DNA of 32,257 nucleotides, from the NCBI GenBank assembly GCA_913060615.1, contig CAJXUL010000011.1, positions 1 to 32,257 on the forward strand, read 5' to 3'. This document shows, one piece after another, positions 1-6,301 of this stretch. The translations under genes were made by a program, and so were the position numbers. The notes below the pieces were generated by a model that was given only the letters and a program-made list of their open reading frames with translations, made no database searches and had not been told where the DNA came from. Position 1 is the stretch's first letter. Each line of letters starts with the position of its first letter. This DNA comes from an uncultured Gammaproteobacteria bacterium. GTDB taxonomy: Bacteria; Pseudomonadota; Gammaproteobacteria; Pseudomonadales; Azotimanducaceae.

Positions 1-13
1 GTATAAGAGACAG
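1..13. other. Tn5/Nextera mosaic-end remnant (artefact)
   Basis: The first 13 bases, GTATAAGAGACAG, are the 3' part of the Tn5 mosaic end used in Nextera libraries. The other contig end carries the matching full adapter, so this is untrimmed library sequence and not genome. Confidence 0.95.
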
Positions 14-25
14 ACTTGTTATAAC
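14..25 (-). repeat. Partial attC of cassette 3 (R'' end only)
   Basis: On the minus strand the sequence after the third cassette gene reads GTTATAACAAGT, matching the R'' end and first bases of L'' of the neighbouring attC sites (TATAACAAG...). It then runs into the adapter, so the rest of the site is missing. Confidence 0.75.
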
Positions 26-36
26 TACTTTTGATT

Positions 37-267
37 TCAGAGATTCAATGCGTCATTGTGCTCTAGTGCAGCTATGCAAACTTCGACCGTTTCTCTTAAC
101 TCACTAGACAGCGCTTGTGAATCTACTTCCCAATCAGGACATGCTTCATTAAGTATTTTGTCTATAGTATCCAATAAAGCAACGGTCGCGGTTGGTCCTC
201 CCATATCATCAATTACATGGTTGAATAAGGACTTCTGGTTCTCGTTAAAATCCAAAACTTTACTCAT
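37..267 (-). CDS. Cassette 3: hypothetical acidic 76-aa protein
   Basis: I do not recognise this 76-residue acidic protein. It has no signal peptide and no membrane segment, and looks mostly alpha-helical (for example ETVEVCIAALEHNDALNL at the C-terminus). The ATG start is well supported: a strong Shine-Dalgarno sequence, AGGAGGGG, lies 6-7 nt upstream, inside the short leader between the cassette core site and the gene. The stop is followed within about 12 nt by the start of an attC. It is the third gene of the integron array and reads away from intI like the other two. Cassette genes usually depend on a promoter near attI or on their own weak promoter; none is obvious here. Function unknown. 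Confidence 0.8.
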   Translation of the reverse strand: MSKVLDFNENQKSLFNHVIDDMGGPTATVALLDTIDKILNEACPDWEVDSQALSSELRETVEVCIAALEHNDALNL

Positions 268-288
268 TAATCACCCCTCCTATTAGTA

Positions 289-380
289 GTTATAACGCTT
301 TGGTAAACGGCTGCGTTTTTCGCAGTCCGACGGAAGCCGCGCTTTTTGCGACTGGAGTGTATTTAACCAACTTGTTATAC
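289..380 (-). repeat. attC recombination site of cassette 2 (92 bp)
   Basis: Read on the minus strand it begins GTATAACAAGTTGGTTAAA (R'' and L'') and ends TTTACCAAAGCGTTATAAC (L' and R'). L'' and L' are complementary apart from a base offset, as expected for the extrahelical base that sets strand choice. The inner part is a second imperfect inverted repeat around GCAAAAAGCG and CGAAAAACGC. The fold as single-stranded DNA is inferred, not computed. Confidence 0.9.
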
Positions 381-391
381 GTTGTTTCAAG

Positions 392-688
392 CTAAACCAT
401 TTTTCCTATTATAGCTTCTATTTCAGTAACACTTAAATTTCTATATTGCTGATACAAACGCTTAGTGTTTTCTGATGCATTTGAATGCTTATTAACGCCT
501 GCAACAGATTTATAATTGCTTACCGTTGCACTGATATTACCAACATCGAGATTAGTATTTAGCGAGAGTGTTTGGCAATACTCCATTTGCTTTCCCCTTG
601 GAAATTTTTCAGCTTCTAGCTTTTTAAATATAACTAGACACTCCATTTCACTTTTCTCATCCCATTCTGACGATTCATTATATGACAT
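392..688 (-). CDS. Cassette 2: hypothetical 98-aa protein, possible DNA-binding domain
   Basis: A 98-residue protein with no signal peptide or membrane segment. Its middle (ISATVSNYKSVAGVNKHSNA followed by ENTKRLYQQY) resembles, by eye, the N-terminal region of some HNH-endonuclease-type proteins, where a helix-turn-helix-like part is followed by a 'GLSNAS..' stretch. No HNH nuclease motif is present, so at most this is the accessory domain alone. That resemblance is weak and from memory. The gene starts 32 nt after the attC core of cassette 1 and its TAG stop lies 11 nt before its own attC. It is intact, with no frameshift. Confidence 0.8.
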   Translation of the reverse strand: MSYNESSEWDEKSEMECLVIFKKLEAEKFPRGKQMEYCQTLSLNTNLDVGNISATVSNYKSVAGVNKHSNASENTKRLYQQYRNLSVTEIEAIIGKMV

Positions 689-714
689 AGATAAAACCTT
701 GACTTACTAAAGAC

Positions 715-789
715 GTATAACGCCCACATAAGCGGCGCGTCTTTTGCGTCCGGCGACCGAAGGGAGCGAACTTAATGTGCTTGTTATGG
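715..789 (-). repeat. attC recombination site of cassette 1 (75 bp)
   Basis: On the minus strand the site runs from CCATAACAAGCACATTAAG (R'', L'') to CTTATGTGGGCGTTATAC (L', R'). The outer arms pair as GCACATTAAG against CTTATGTGGGC with an offset base. The central part is GC-rich with a short imperfect stem. It is shorter than the attC of cassette 2 and differs in its interior, so the two sites are related only in architecture. This is less uniform than the repeats of Vibrio superintegrons. Confidence 0.9.
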
Positions 790-796
790 GTTTGCT

Positions 797-1117
797 TCAA
801 TGTACTTGCTCTATTGCTTTTATGAAGTAATTTTTCCAACGAGCCTTCTTTGACGACTCGGGTTTTTCAAACATTGCATAACCTGTTTTAATATTACCTT
901 TCCCGAAATACTTTAGTGGTTTTGCTTTGCCGCTCGAGAGCAACCTAGTGACCTCTGATTCCGATAATTTAAAAGCGAGGCCACCTGGCGACCATGAAGC
1001 ACATATTACTTCATTGGAATAAAGCGCAGCACCACTAAAAAAGTGTTTTATCTCGATATTTCGTGATACCTCAGCCTCAATTTCAAGATCTGAAATTAAC
1101 TGAGACAATTTTTTCAA
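797..1117 (-). CDS. Cassette 1: TfoX N-terminal domain-like protein
   Basis: A 106-residue protein that fits the TfoX/Sxy N-terminal domain. The family pattern of a 'F.G..LY....' strand, a LAFKL strand, and then 'F.Y..KG....YAMFE.P' before a C-terminal helix is visible as FFSGAALYSNEVICASW, GGLAFKLSE, LKYFGKGNIKTGYAMFEKP and WKNYFIKAIEQV. TfoX/Sxy proteins are coactivators of competence genes; many stand-alone N-domain proteins have no proven role. The apparent start is TTG at 1117 because an in-frame TAA lies 18 nt upstream and no ATG is available. An out-of-frame ATG at 1133 opens a 16-codon ORF that overlaps it. It is the first cassette, so the most recently inserted and best placed for expression. 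Confidence 0.82.
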   Translation of the reverse strand: MKKLSQLISDLEIEAEVSRNIEIKHFFSGAALYSNEVICASWSPGGLAFKLSESEVTRLLSSGKAKPLKYFGKGNIKTGYAMFEKPESSKKARWKNYFIKAIEQVH

Positions 1118-1391
1118 AATACACTTTAGCCATTAGTGTTCAGTGACCCATAACATTTGTATATTGCGCATGCGCATTTAGCTGCTTTCTCTAATTTAGG
1201 AAGACATCACAAGGCGCTTGATTTCGTTGGGCATTATTCAAAAACGGTACGGTTCTTTCCAAACAAAGCGCGCATGCGTAATAACATTTCCTGCGATGTG
1301 CGTTAGTGCCCTAAGCTAACAGAGGACTATGGATGCGGTTTACACTCACTAGGATTCAGACAATTGGGATGTTTTTTGCGCCAGACGGCAT

Positions 1392-1412
1392 CCGGTTAGA
1401 GAAACTAACCGG
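1392..1412. other. Perfect 8-bp stem-loop between attI and intI
   Basis: CCGGTTAG, a 5-nt AGAAA loop, and CTAACCGG. No T-run follows on either strand, so it is not a standard intrinsic terminator. It lies 135 nt upstream of the intI start and could act in the intI leader or on transcripts from a promoter inside intI. Confidence 0.6.
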
Positions 1413-1506
1413 TGGGGAGTTTCCTGCTTTATAGCTATATGCGTTGTGTAAATGCGCACACGCTGTGGATCAAAGGCGAACGCTCATGTGACATCTGGAA
1501 AATATA

Positions 1507-1522
1507 CTGCATATTTATACAG
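1507..1522. promoter_or_regulatory. LexA/SOS-box-like operator upstream of intI
   Basis: CTGCATATTTATACAG matches the gammaproteobacterial CTG-N10-CAG core exactly and the longer TACTGTATATATATACAGTA consensus with few differences. It ends 24 nt before the intI ATG and overlaps possible -10 hexamers (TATACT, TATACA). SOS control of integron integrases is established in several integrons. Confidence 0.8.
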
Positions 1523-1546
1523 AGTGCTTTCAGAGCGAGGAAAACT

Positions 1547-2515
1547 ATGGCTAGCCCATTCATGGAGACTTTAAGACGAGATATCAGGCTACGCGGCTAT
1601 AGTATGCGTACTGAAAAAACCTACATATATTGGGTTCGCAGTTTTATCTATTTTATTGATAAGCGCCACCCATCAGAAGTTGGTGCCGTTGAAGTTAAAG
1701 CGTTTCTTACCTACCTTGCCGTAGATCGTCACGTGGCCGCAAACACGCAAAAAGTCGCATTGAATGCGTTATTATTTCTTTATCACAAATTTTTTCAAAT
1801 TCAACTGGGCGACTTAGGGTTCACATTAGCCACTAAACAACGTGTTTTACCAGCCGTCTTAAGTGTCTATGAGGTGAATAGAATTATAGAACGCTTAAAA
1901 GGGCGTAATAGGTTTATCGTTGAGCTACTCTACGGCAGCGGTTTGCGAATTTCCGAATGCCTGCGATTGCGCATCCAAGATGTTGACCTTGAGCGCCTAT
2001 GCATTACGGTTAAAGACGGTAAGGGTAATAAGGATCGTCAAACATTACTTAGCCCGAGAGTTGTTCCCGCGATGGCGTCCGCAATCTCGAACGCAACAGA
2101 ACTGTTGACGAGCGATAACTCGCTGGGTGTCGGCCCTTCGTTGCCTTTTGCTTTGGACCGAAAATACCCCAATGCTTTTCGATCAGCCCAGTGGGCATTT
2201 ATTTTTCCCTCCTCTGGGTTATGCAACCACCCCCTTACCGGCACTATATGCCGACATCATTTGCACACATCGGTCATAAGGAAGGCTTTACACAGCGCGG
2301 TTAAACAGGCGGGAATTTACAACAAAAAGGTTAACTGTCATACATTTCGGCATTCTTTTGCTACTCACCTCCTTGAGGCGGGAACGGATATAAGAACTGT
2401 GCAGGAATTACTTGGTCACAATGATGTAAAGACAACCCAAATATACACTCATGTTTTGGGCCAGCACTATGCGGGAACCACCAGCCCCCTAGATAAACTG
2501 CCACTCCAAATATAG
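1547..2515 (+). CDS. intI: Integron integrase (tyrosine recombinase IntI)
   Basis: A tyrosine recombinase that exchanges cassettes between attI and attC sites. The IntI-specific extra domain is present: the LDRKYPNA stretch, then FIFPSS, then RHHLH. Numbered from ATG 1547 the catalytic residues are R134, H265, R268, H291 and Y300. Each equals the IntI1 residue (146, 277, 280, 303, 312) minus 12, so the core is collinear and intact. The ORF-track start at 1412 is rejected: ATG 1547 has GAGG 6 nt upstream, gives a family-typical 322 aa, and starts right after a LexA-type box that a longer gene would contain. The gene diverges from the cassettes, the standard integron geometry. It appears functional and SOS-inducible (inferred). 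Confidence 0.97.
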   Translation: MASPFMETLRRDIRLRGYSMRTEKTYIYWVRSFIYFIDKRHPSEVGAVEVKAFLTYLAVDRHVAANTQKVALNALLFLYHKFFQIQLGDLGFTLATKQRVLPAVLSVYEVNRIIERLKGRNRFIVELLYGSGLRISECLRLRIQDVDLERLCITVKDGKGNKDRQTLLSPRVVPAMASAISNATELLTSDNSLGVGPSLPFALDRKYPNAFRSAQWAFIFPSSGLCNHPLTGTICRHHLHTSVIRKALHSAVKQAGIYNKKVNCHTFRHSFATHLLEAGTDIRTVQELLGHNDVKTTQIYTHVLGQHYAGTTSPLDKLPLQI

Positions 2516-2625
2516 GCGAATTTGTGTCTCAGCAAAACTAATCACTCTTTAAGAATCCTCCACTCTCACTCGCCCATTTTGCTACCATCTACTCCTCTAA
2601 ATAGTCACTTGGTCTGGAGAGTCCC

Positions 2626-4971
2626 ATGGGTCGTTTTTTTCTAAACTTTGCTTTATCCCTTTCGCTGCTTTGTATGAGCGCTGTCGCTGTTGCCGAGCAA
2701 CCTAACCCCTTGACTGCAGATTCAACCTACAAGGTTGCTGGGCTTTCGCTGCCTGCCGAAATTATTGTGGATGAGTGGGGTGTGCCGCATATCTACGCTA
2801 ACGATCACTACGATGTGTTTTTTACTCAGGGCTTTAATGCGGCGCGGGATCGTCTTTGGCAGATTGATACTTGGCGTCGTCGTGGTTTGGGTCAGTTGTC
2901 GGAAGTCTTCGGTGCTGACTATGTGGCGCAGGATAAAGCTGCGCGTATGTTTCTTTACCGCAAGGACATGTACAGCGAGTGGCTGGCTTATGGCAACGAT
3001 GCCAAGCGTATTACGGAGTCGTTTGTTGCGGGTATAAACGCCTTTGTTAAGGTGGCCCAACAAAACCCTGACCTGATGCCTCCTGAATTTGCATTACTAG
3101 GTTATGCCCCCTCTATTTGGCAGCCTGAGGATGTTGTGCGTATTCGCAGCAATGGTCTTTGGCGTAATGTGGTTACTGAAGTTTGGCGCGCCAGACTCGC
3201 ATGCAAAGATCAATTGGAAGAAGCGGCTCAATGGAAGGTGCTGGAACCGTCTTGGGAAGCTAAGGTGCCTAAGGGTTTGGACCCTTGTGTGATTCCTGAT
3301 GATGTTTTAGACAACTACTTGCTGGCGAAAGCGCCGGTGAAGTTTCAGGCGGACCCAAAGCGCCAGACGTTGGCTCAAGCTGTGGTTGATGCCCATAGGT
3401 TAGACGTGGGCAGTAACAACTGGGTGGTTGCTGGCGATCGCACCACCACTGGCCGTGCTATATTGGCAGATGACCCTCACCGTGGTCATGCGGTGCCTTC
3501 CCTGCGTTATATAGCCCACTTGAATGGTCCGGGCATTGATGTCATTGGTGCCGGCGAGCCGGCGTTGCCTGGCATTTCTATTGGTCATAATGAGCGCATT
3601 GCTTTTGGTTTAACTATTTTTCCTATCGACCAAGAAGACCTTTATGTTTACCGCAAGGCTAAGAACGGCTATCGCTACCAGAATGGTGTTGAGCCTTTTA
3701 CTAAGGTCACTGAAGTTATCAAGGTTAAGGGTGCGCCTAGCCAGAGCGTTGAGCTGTTGTTCTCTCGTCACGGCCCTATTGTTAGCCAAACTAAAAAGCA
3801 TGCCTTTGCTGTGCGCGCTGCGTGGTTGGAACCGGGTATGTCGCCCTACTTTGGCAGCATTGAATATATGCGCGCTCAGAACTTCCGCGAGTTTGTTGGT
3901 GCATTGAATCGCTGGGGCGCGCCTTCTGAGAATCAGGTCTATGCAGACACTGACGGCAACATTGGCTACAAGCCTGCGGGCAGATTTCCTAAGCGCGACA
4001 ATTGGGATGGGCTTTTGCCTGTGCCCGGTGACGGCAGCTATGAGTGGGATGGCTACTTCGACATGGATGTACTGCCTGAAGAATATAACCCTGAGCGTGG
4101 TTTCAGCGGCACCGCTAACGCTATGAGCCTGCCTGACGACTACCCTATTGAAACTTATAAGGTGGGCTTTGAATGGTCTGCGCCTTGGCGTTATCGCCGC
4201 TTGTGGGAAGTACTTGAGTCAGATGACGAGCATTCCATGGAAGATTCGTTAGCGCTACAAAGAGACTACGAGTCGGTTTTTGCTCGCTCTGTACTTGCCC
4301 AAGTGCCGGTGCTTTTATCGCGCAAAGCTGCGCCATCGCAGTTGTTGGCTGACTGGGACCATAAGCTCACCACAGACAGCCCTGCTGCGGCTCTGTGGAA
4401 TGTTTGGTACTACCGTCACCTTGGACCGGCCTTAGGCGAAACCCTATCGAAAGAACCTGGTGCTGCCAGCCCAAGGATAGATACACAGACTGCCTTAAAG
4501 CTACTAGAAACTGAGCAAGGTCAAAGTATTGCTTCCAGTACGCTGGACGCTGCTTGGAATGAAACCAAAGATCTTTTGGGTGATGAGCCTGGTGATTGGC
4601 TGTGGGGGGATTTACATAAAATCAAGTTCTCACACCCTTTGCTGGCCATGGCTACGGGGGAACTGAAAGCGCAAATGGCTATTCCCGAGTATGCTCGTGG
4701 TGGCAGCGAGAACACCACCAACAATACCGGCTATAACCCAGACAACTTTCTGGTTAGAAGCGGCGCTTCTTTTAGGATGGTGGTAGATGTGGGTAATTGG
4801 GACGAGGCGAAAATGACCAACGCACCAGGACAGTCTGGCAACCCTGGCTCGCCCTACTATGACAACCTATTGAAGAACTGGGCCACAGACAGTCATCTGC
4901 CTATGGTTTATTCAAGAGCCAGAGTGGAAGCGCACAAGGCGTTTACCATTACCCTTGAACCTGCGGAGTAG
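2626..4971 (+). CDS. Penicillin acylase / acyl-homoserine lactone acylase family Ntn hydrolase
   Basis: A 781-residue precursor of the penicillin amidase family (S45), which hydrolyses amide bonds of acylated substrates in the periplasm. Members act on penicillins or on N-acyl-homoserine lactones (PvdQ, QuiP type). Residues 1-23 form a Sec signal peptide ending AVA. The alpha-chain pattern (VDEWGVPHIYA, DRLWQID) comes first. The autocatalytic nucleophile is Ser263 in VGSNNWVV, which becomes the N-terminus of the beta chain after cleavage. The conserved DDPH, GHNERIAFG and ENQVYAD.GNIGY stretches follow. Length is normal. GGAGAG precedes ATG 2626 at good spacing. The substrate cannot be told from sequence; quorum-signal degradation or scavenging is possible. 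It stands alone between intI and a convergent hydrolase gene. Confidence 0.93.
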   Translation: MGRFFLNFALSLSLLCMSAVAVAEQPNPLTADSTYKVAGLSLPAEIIVDEWGVPHIYANDHYDVFFTQGFNAARDRLWQIDTWRRRGLGQLSEVFGADYVAQDKAARMFLYRKDMYSEWLAYGNDAKRITESFVAGINAFVKVAQQNPDLMPPEFALLGYAPSIWQPEDVVRIRSNGLWRNVVTEVWRARLACKDQLEEAAQWKVLEPSWEAKVPKGLDPCVIPDDVLDNYLLAKAPVKFQADPKRQTLAQAVVDAHRLDVGSNNWVVAGDRTTTGRAILADDPHRGHAVPSLRYIAHLNGPGIDVIGAGEPALPGISIGHNERIAFGLTIFPIDQEDLYVYRKAKNGYRYQNGVEPFTKVTEVIKVKGAPSQSVELLFSRHGPIVSQTKKHAFAVRAAWLEPGMSPYFGSIEYMRAQNFREFVGALNRWGAPSENQVYADTDGNIGYKPAGRFPKRDNWDGLLPVPGDGSYEWDGYFDMDVLPEEYNPERGFSGTANAMSLPDDYPIETYKVGFEWSAPWRYRRLWEVLESDDEHSMEDSLALQRDYESVFARSVLAQVPVLLSRKAAPSQLLADWDHKLTTDSPAAALWNVWYYRHLGPALGETLSKEPGAASPRIDTQTALKLLETEQGQSIASSTLDAAWNETKDLLGDEPGDWLWGDLHKIKFSHPLLAMATGELKAQMAIPEYARGGSENTTNNTGYNPDNFLVRSGASFRMVVDVGNWDEAKMTNAPGQSGNPGSPYYDNLLKNWATDSHLPMVYSRARVEAHKAFTITLEPAE

Positions 4972-5006
4972 AGCCTGAGAAGTAGCACCTGAAAAGTAGC
5001 GCCTAA
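4965..5006. repeat. Three 14-bp tandem repeats spanning the acylase stop codon
   Basis: Units GGAGTAGAGCCTGA, GAAGTAGCACCTGA and AAAGTAGCGCCTAA lie head to tail. The first unit contains the TAG stop codon of the acylase gene, so the array is a degenerate triplication of the gene's end. Confidence 0.7.
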
Positions 5007-5104
5007 AAATAGACCAGAGCAGCATTACCCGCTGCTCCAGTCGGAGCCCCAAACTGATAAATAGGCCAATAACGACTGGGGTTTCTAGTGAAATCTATGT
5101 TGCG

Positions 5105-5142
5105 GATTACTAGGCCTATTACTGATAAAAGTCCTAGTAATC
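5105..5142. terminator. Perfect 10-bp inverted repeat between convergent genes
   Basis: GATTACTAGG and CCTAGTAATC are separated by 18 nt, midway between the convergent acylase and alpha/beta-hydrolase genes. A smaller hairpin, GAGCAGC-attaccc-GCTGCTC, lies at 5017-5037. Neither has a clear T-run, so a bidirectional transcription end is inferred from position only. Confidence 0.45.
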
Positions 5143-5158
5143 GAAGCTGGGTGAAGCG

Positions 5159-6055
5159 CTAGGCCTTAGCCGCTAGTTCCGCGCAGATTTCACCCAACGC
5201 TTCAACGAAAGCTAAGGGCTGATCTAAAAACAAGTGATGTTGCGCATCTGCAATTTCTCGCACGGGGAAGTCTTGGGGAATTATTTCCTGCATGTAAGCC
5301 AAAGTCTGCTTTGAGAACAAATTACTTTGCGCACCATAGATCAGCGCCAGCGGAATCTTAATGGCCTGAAAGTCTTCGGGCTTGCGTTCCACGTCGGTCA
5401 ACGTGGTCAGCAGATCTTCATCAAACTTCCATGCCCAGCCGTCTTCATCACGCATCAATGAATTCTTCGCAATGTACTGCAATATGTATTCGTTCTCACA
5501 AGGCTGAGGCGGTTGCAAACGAAAACGCATTAACGCGGACTCGCGGTCTGGGTAGATCTTGCCTGTGGCTCCACCCATTTTTGGCGGATCTGGAATGGGT
5601 TCATCTGGATGACGAATGCCTGAATCTACCAATACCAATCCGCCAAAGCGTTCTGGATATAAGTTAACCGCCTTCACCGACATATAGCCGCCAAAACTAT
5701 GGGCGACAATCAGGGCATTGGTATCAAAGCCTGCATCGTCCATTACAGCGACTATTTCTTTAGCGTAGGTTGAACTGGAATATTCGTATCTGTAGTCAGA
5801 GTCACCCATGCCGGTAAGGTCCATAGCGGCAACTTGATATCTGTCTAGGAGTTGTGGGGCGATAAAATCCCACCATCTGGAATGGGCGTTCATACCGTGT
5901 ATTAGGAGAAGGCCTGGTTTACCCGGGGATGGGTAAAAACGGTAAGCAACATCGCACTCTTCCACTTCTACCGTGCGGGACTGCGCTTCGGTGTCTACTG
6001 CTTGCCAAAACCAGTCAGGGATAGTTGGCCCTTCACTTTTATCCCAACGTGCCAT
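5159..6055 (-). CDS. Alpha/beta-fold hydrolase
   Basis: A 298-residue cytoplasmic alpha/beta hydrolase with no signal peptide. The oxyanion-loop motif LLIHGMN is near residue 50, the nucleophile elbow is AHSFGG with Ser120, and the C-terminal ADAQHHLFLDQP supplies the catalytic His (273 or 274). A cap domain lies between about 145 and 225. These features fit esterases, C-C bond hydrolases and haloalkane-dehalogenase-like enzymes; the substrate is unknown. The ATG has GAGGGGGG about 5 nt upstream. On the minus strand it lies 246 bp downstream of the acyl-CoA dehydrogenase pair. It may therefore belong to the same catabolic block, but the spacer is long and holds repeats, so it probably has its own promoter. 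Confidence 0.9.
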   Translation of the reverse strand: MARWDKSEGPTIPDWFWQAVDTEAQSRTVEVEECDVAYRFYPSPGKPGLLLIHGMNAHSRWWDFIAPQLLDRYQVAAMDLTGMGDSDYRYEYSSSTYAKEIVAVMDDAGFDTNALIVAHSFGGYMSVKAVNLYPERFGGLVLVDSGIRHPDEPIPDPPKMGGATGKIYPDRESALMRFRLQPPQPCENEYILQYIAKNSLMRDEDGWAWKFDEDLLTTLTDVERKPEDFQAIKIPLALIYGAQSNLFSKQTLAYMQEIIPQDFPVREIADAQHHLFLDQPLAFVEALGEICAELAAKA

Positions 6056-6097
6056 ATGCCCCCCTCACGGTGTCTTTCTCTTTTGGTCTTTTTGTGG

Positions 6098-6152
6098 TCT
6101 TTCTTTGATCTTTCTTTGATCTTTCTTTGATCTATTACGGATCTATTACGGA
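6098..6152. repeat. Five-unit tandem array with 11-bp period
   Basis: TCTTTCTTTGA occurs three times in a row (6098, 6109, 6120), followed directly by TCTATTACGGA twice (6131, 6142) and a degenerate sixth unit. The period is exactly 11 bp through both unit types, about one helical turn. It lies 43-97 nt upstream of the alpha/beta hydrolase start. A second 11-bp direct repeat, TAATCTCTAAC/TAATCTCTAAA, sits at 6270-6291 in the same spacer. Confidence 0.9.
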
Positions 6153-6171
6153 TCTTCTTAGACCCTCTTCA

Positions 6172-6249
6172 GCTTTAGCTAAACGCTTGTTCTAAAGCCC
6201 TTAGCTAAAGCAGCGGTTACAACAGGTGAGCAGCCCCTCGCCGCTCACC
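6172..6249. terminator. Two hairpins in the acyl-CoA dehydrogenase/hydrolase spacer
   Basis: A perfect 11-bp inverted repeat, GCTTTAGCTAA (6172-6182) and TTAGCTAAAGC (6201-6211), is followed by GGTGAGC (6225-6231) pairing with GCTCACC (6243-6249). Both are downstream of the acyl-CoA dehydrogenase on the minus strand. There is no clean U-tract, so transcription termination is a positional inference. Confidence 0.45.
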
Positions 6250-6301
6250 CATTTCTACTTCTTTATAAGTAATCTCTAACTAATCTCTAAAAGAGTAGAA
6301 G

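Larger units (their letters stand above)
14..1153 (-). mobile_element. Integron gene cassette array (three cassettes, third truncated)
   Basis: Three ORFs on the minus strand, each followed by an attC-like inverted repeat, lie directly next to a divergent integron integrase gene. Read on the minus strand, cassette 1 runs 1153 to 721 (433 bp), cassette 2 runs 720 to 296 (425 bp), and cassette 3 runs from 295 to the contig end. In each cassette the leading core is complementary to the R'' end of its own attC: GTTATGG with CCATAAC, GTTATAC with GTATAAC, and GTTATAAC with GTTATAAC. That is the signature expected of cassettes excised as circles and reinserted. The array continues beyond the contig. 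Confidence 0.93.
1148..1546 (-). other. attI region and intI leader (399 bp without a gene)
   Basis: The insertion point is the core GTTATGG on the minus strand (1154-1148), where cassette 1 joins. Between it and the intI start I see no ORF. Two motifs occur twice here: GCGCATGCG at 1166-1174 (within the palindrome GCGCATGCGC) and 1270-1278, and TAACATTT at 1151-1158 and 1282-1289. They could be integrase-binding repeats of attI, but this is a guess. A perfect 8-bp hairpin and a LexA-type box follow nearer intI. I could not identify a convincing cassette promoter (Pc) by eye. Confidence 0.6.

Noticed and set aside
14-1153. Class 1 (clinical) integron or Vibrio superintegron
   Set aside because: No resistance cassettes, qacE-delta or sul1; attC sites differ in interior and length rather than being uniform VCR-like repeats.
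1412-1546. Upstream extension of the intI ORF to 1412
   Set aside because: It would place the LexA-type box inside the gene, has no ribosome binding site, and makes the protein 45 residues longer than the family. ATG 1547 fits all three.
2722-3063. Antisense and alternative-frame ORFs in the acylase gene (also those in DUF349, M16, helicase and papain-like genes)
   Set aside because: They lie wholly inside strongly supported genes, lack ribosome binding sites and show no recognisable domain.
6098-6152. Tandem 11-bp repeats as a CRISPR array
   Set aside because: Units are too short and directly adjacent with no spacers; no cas genes are present.
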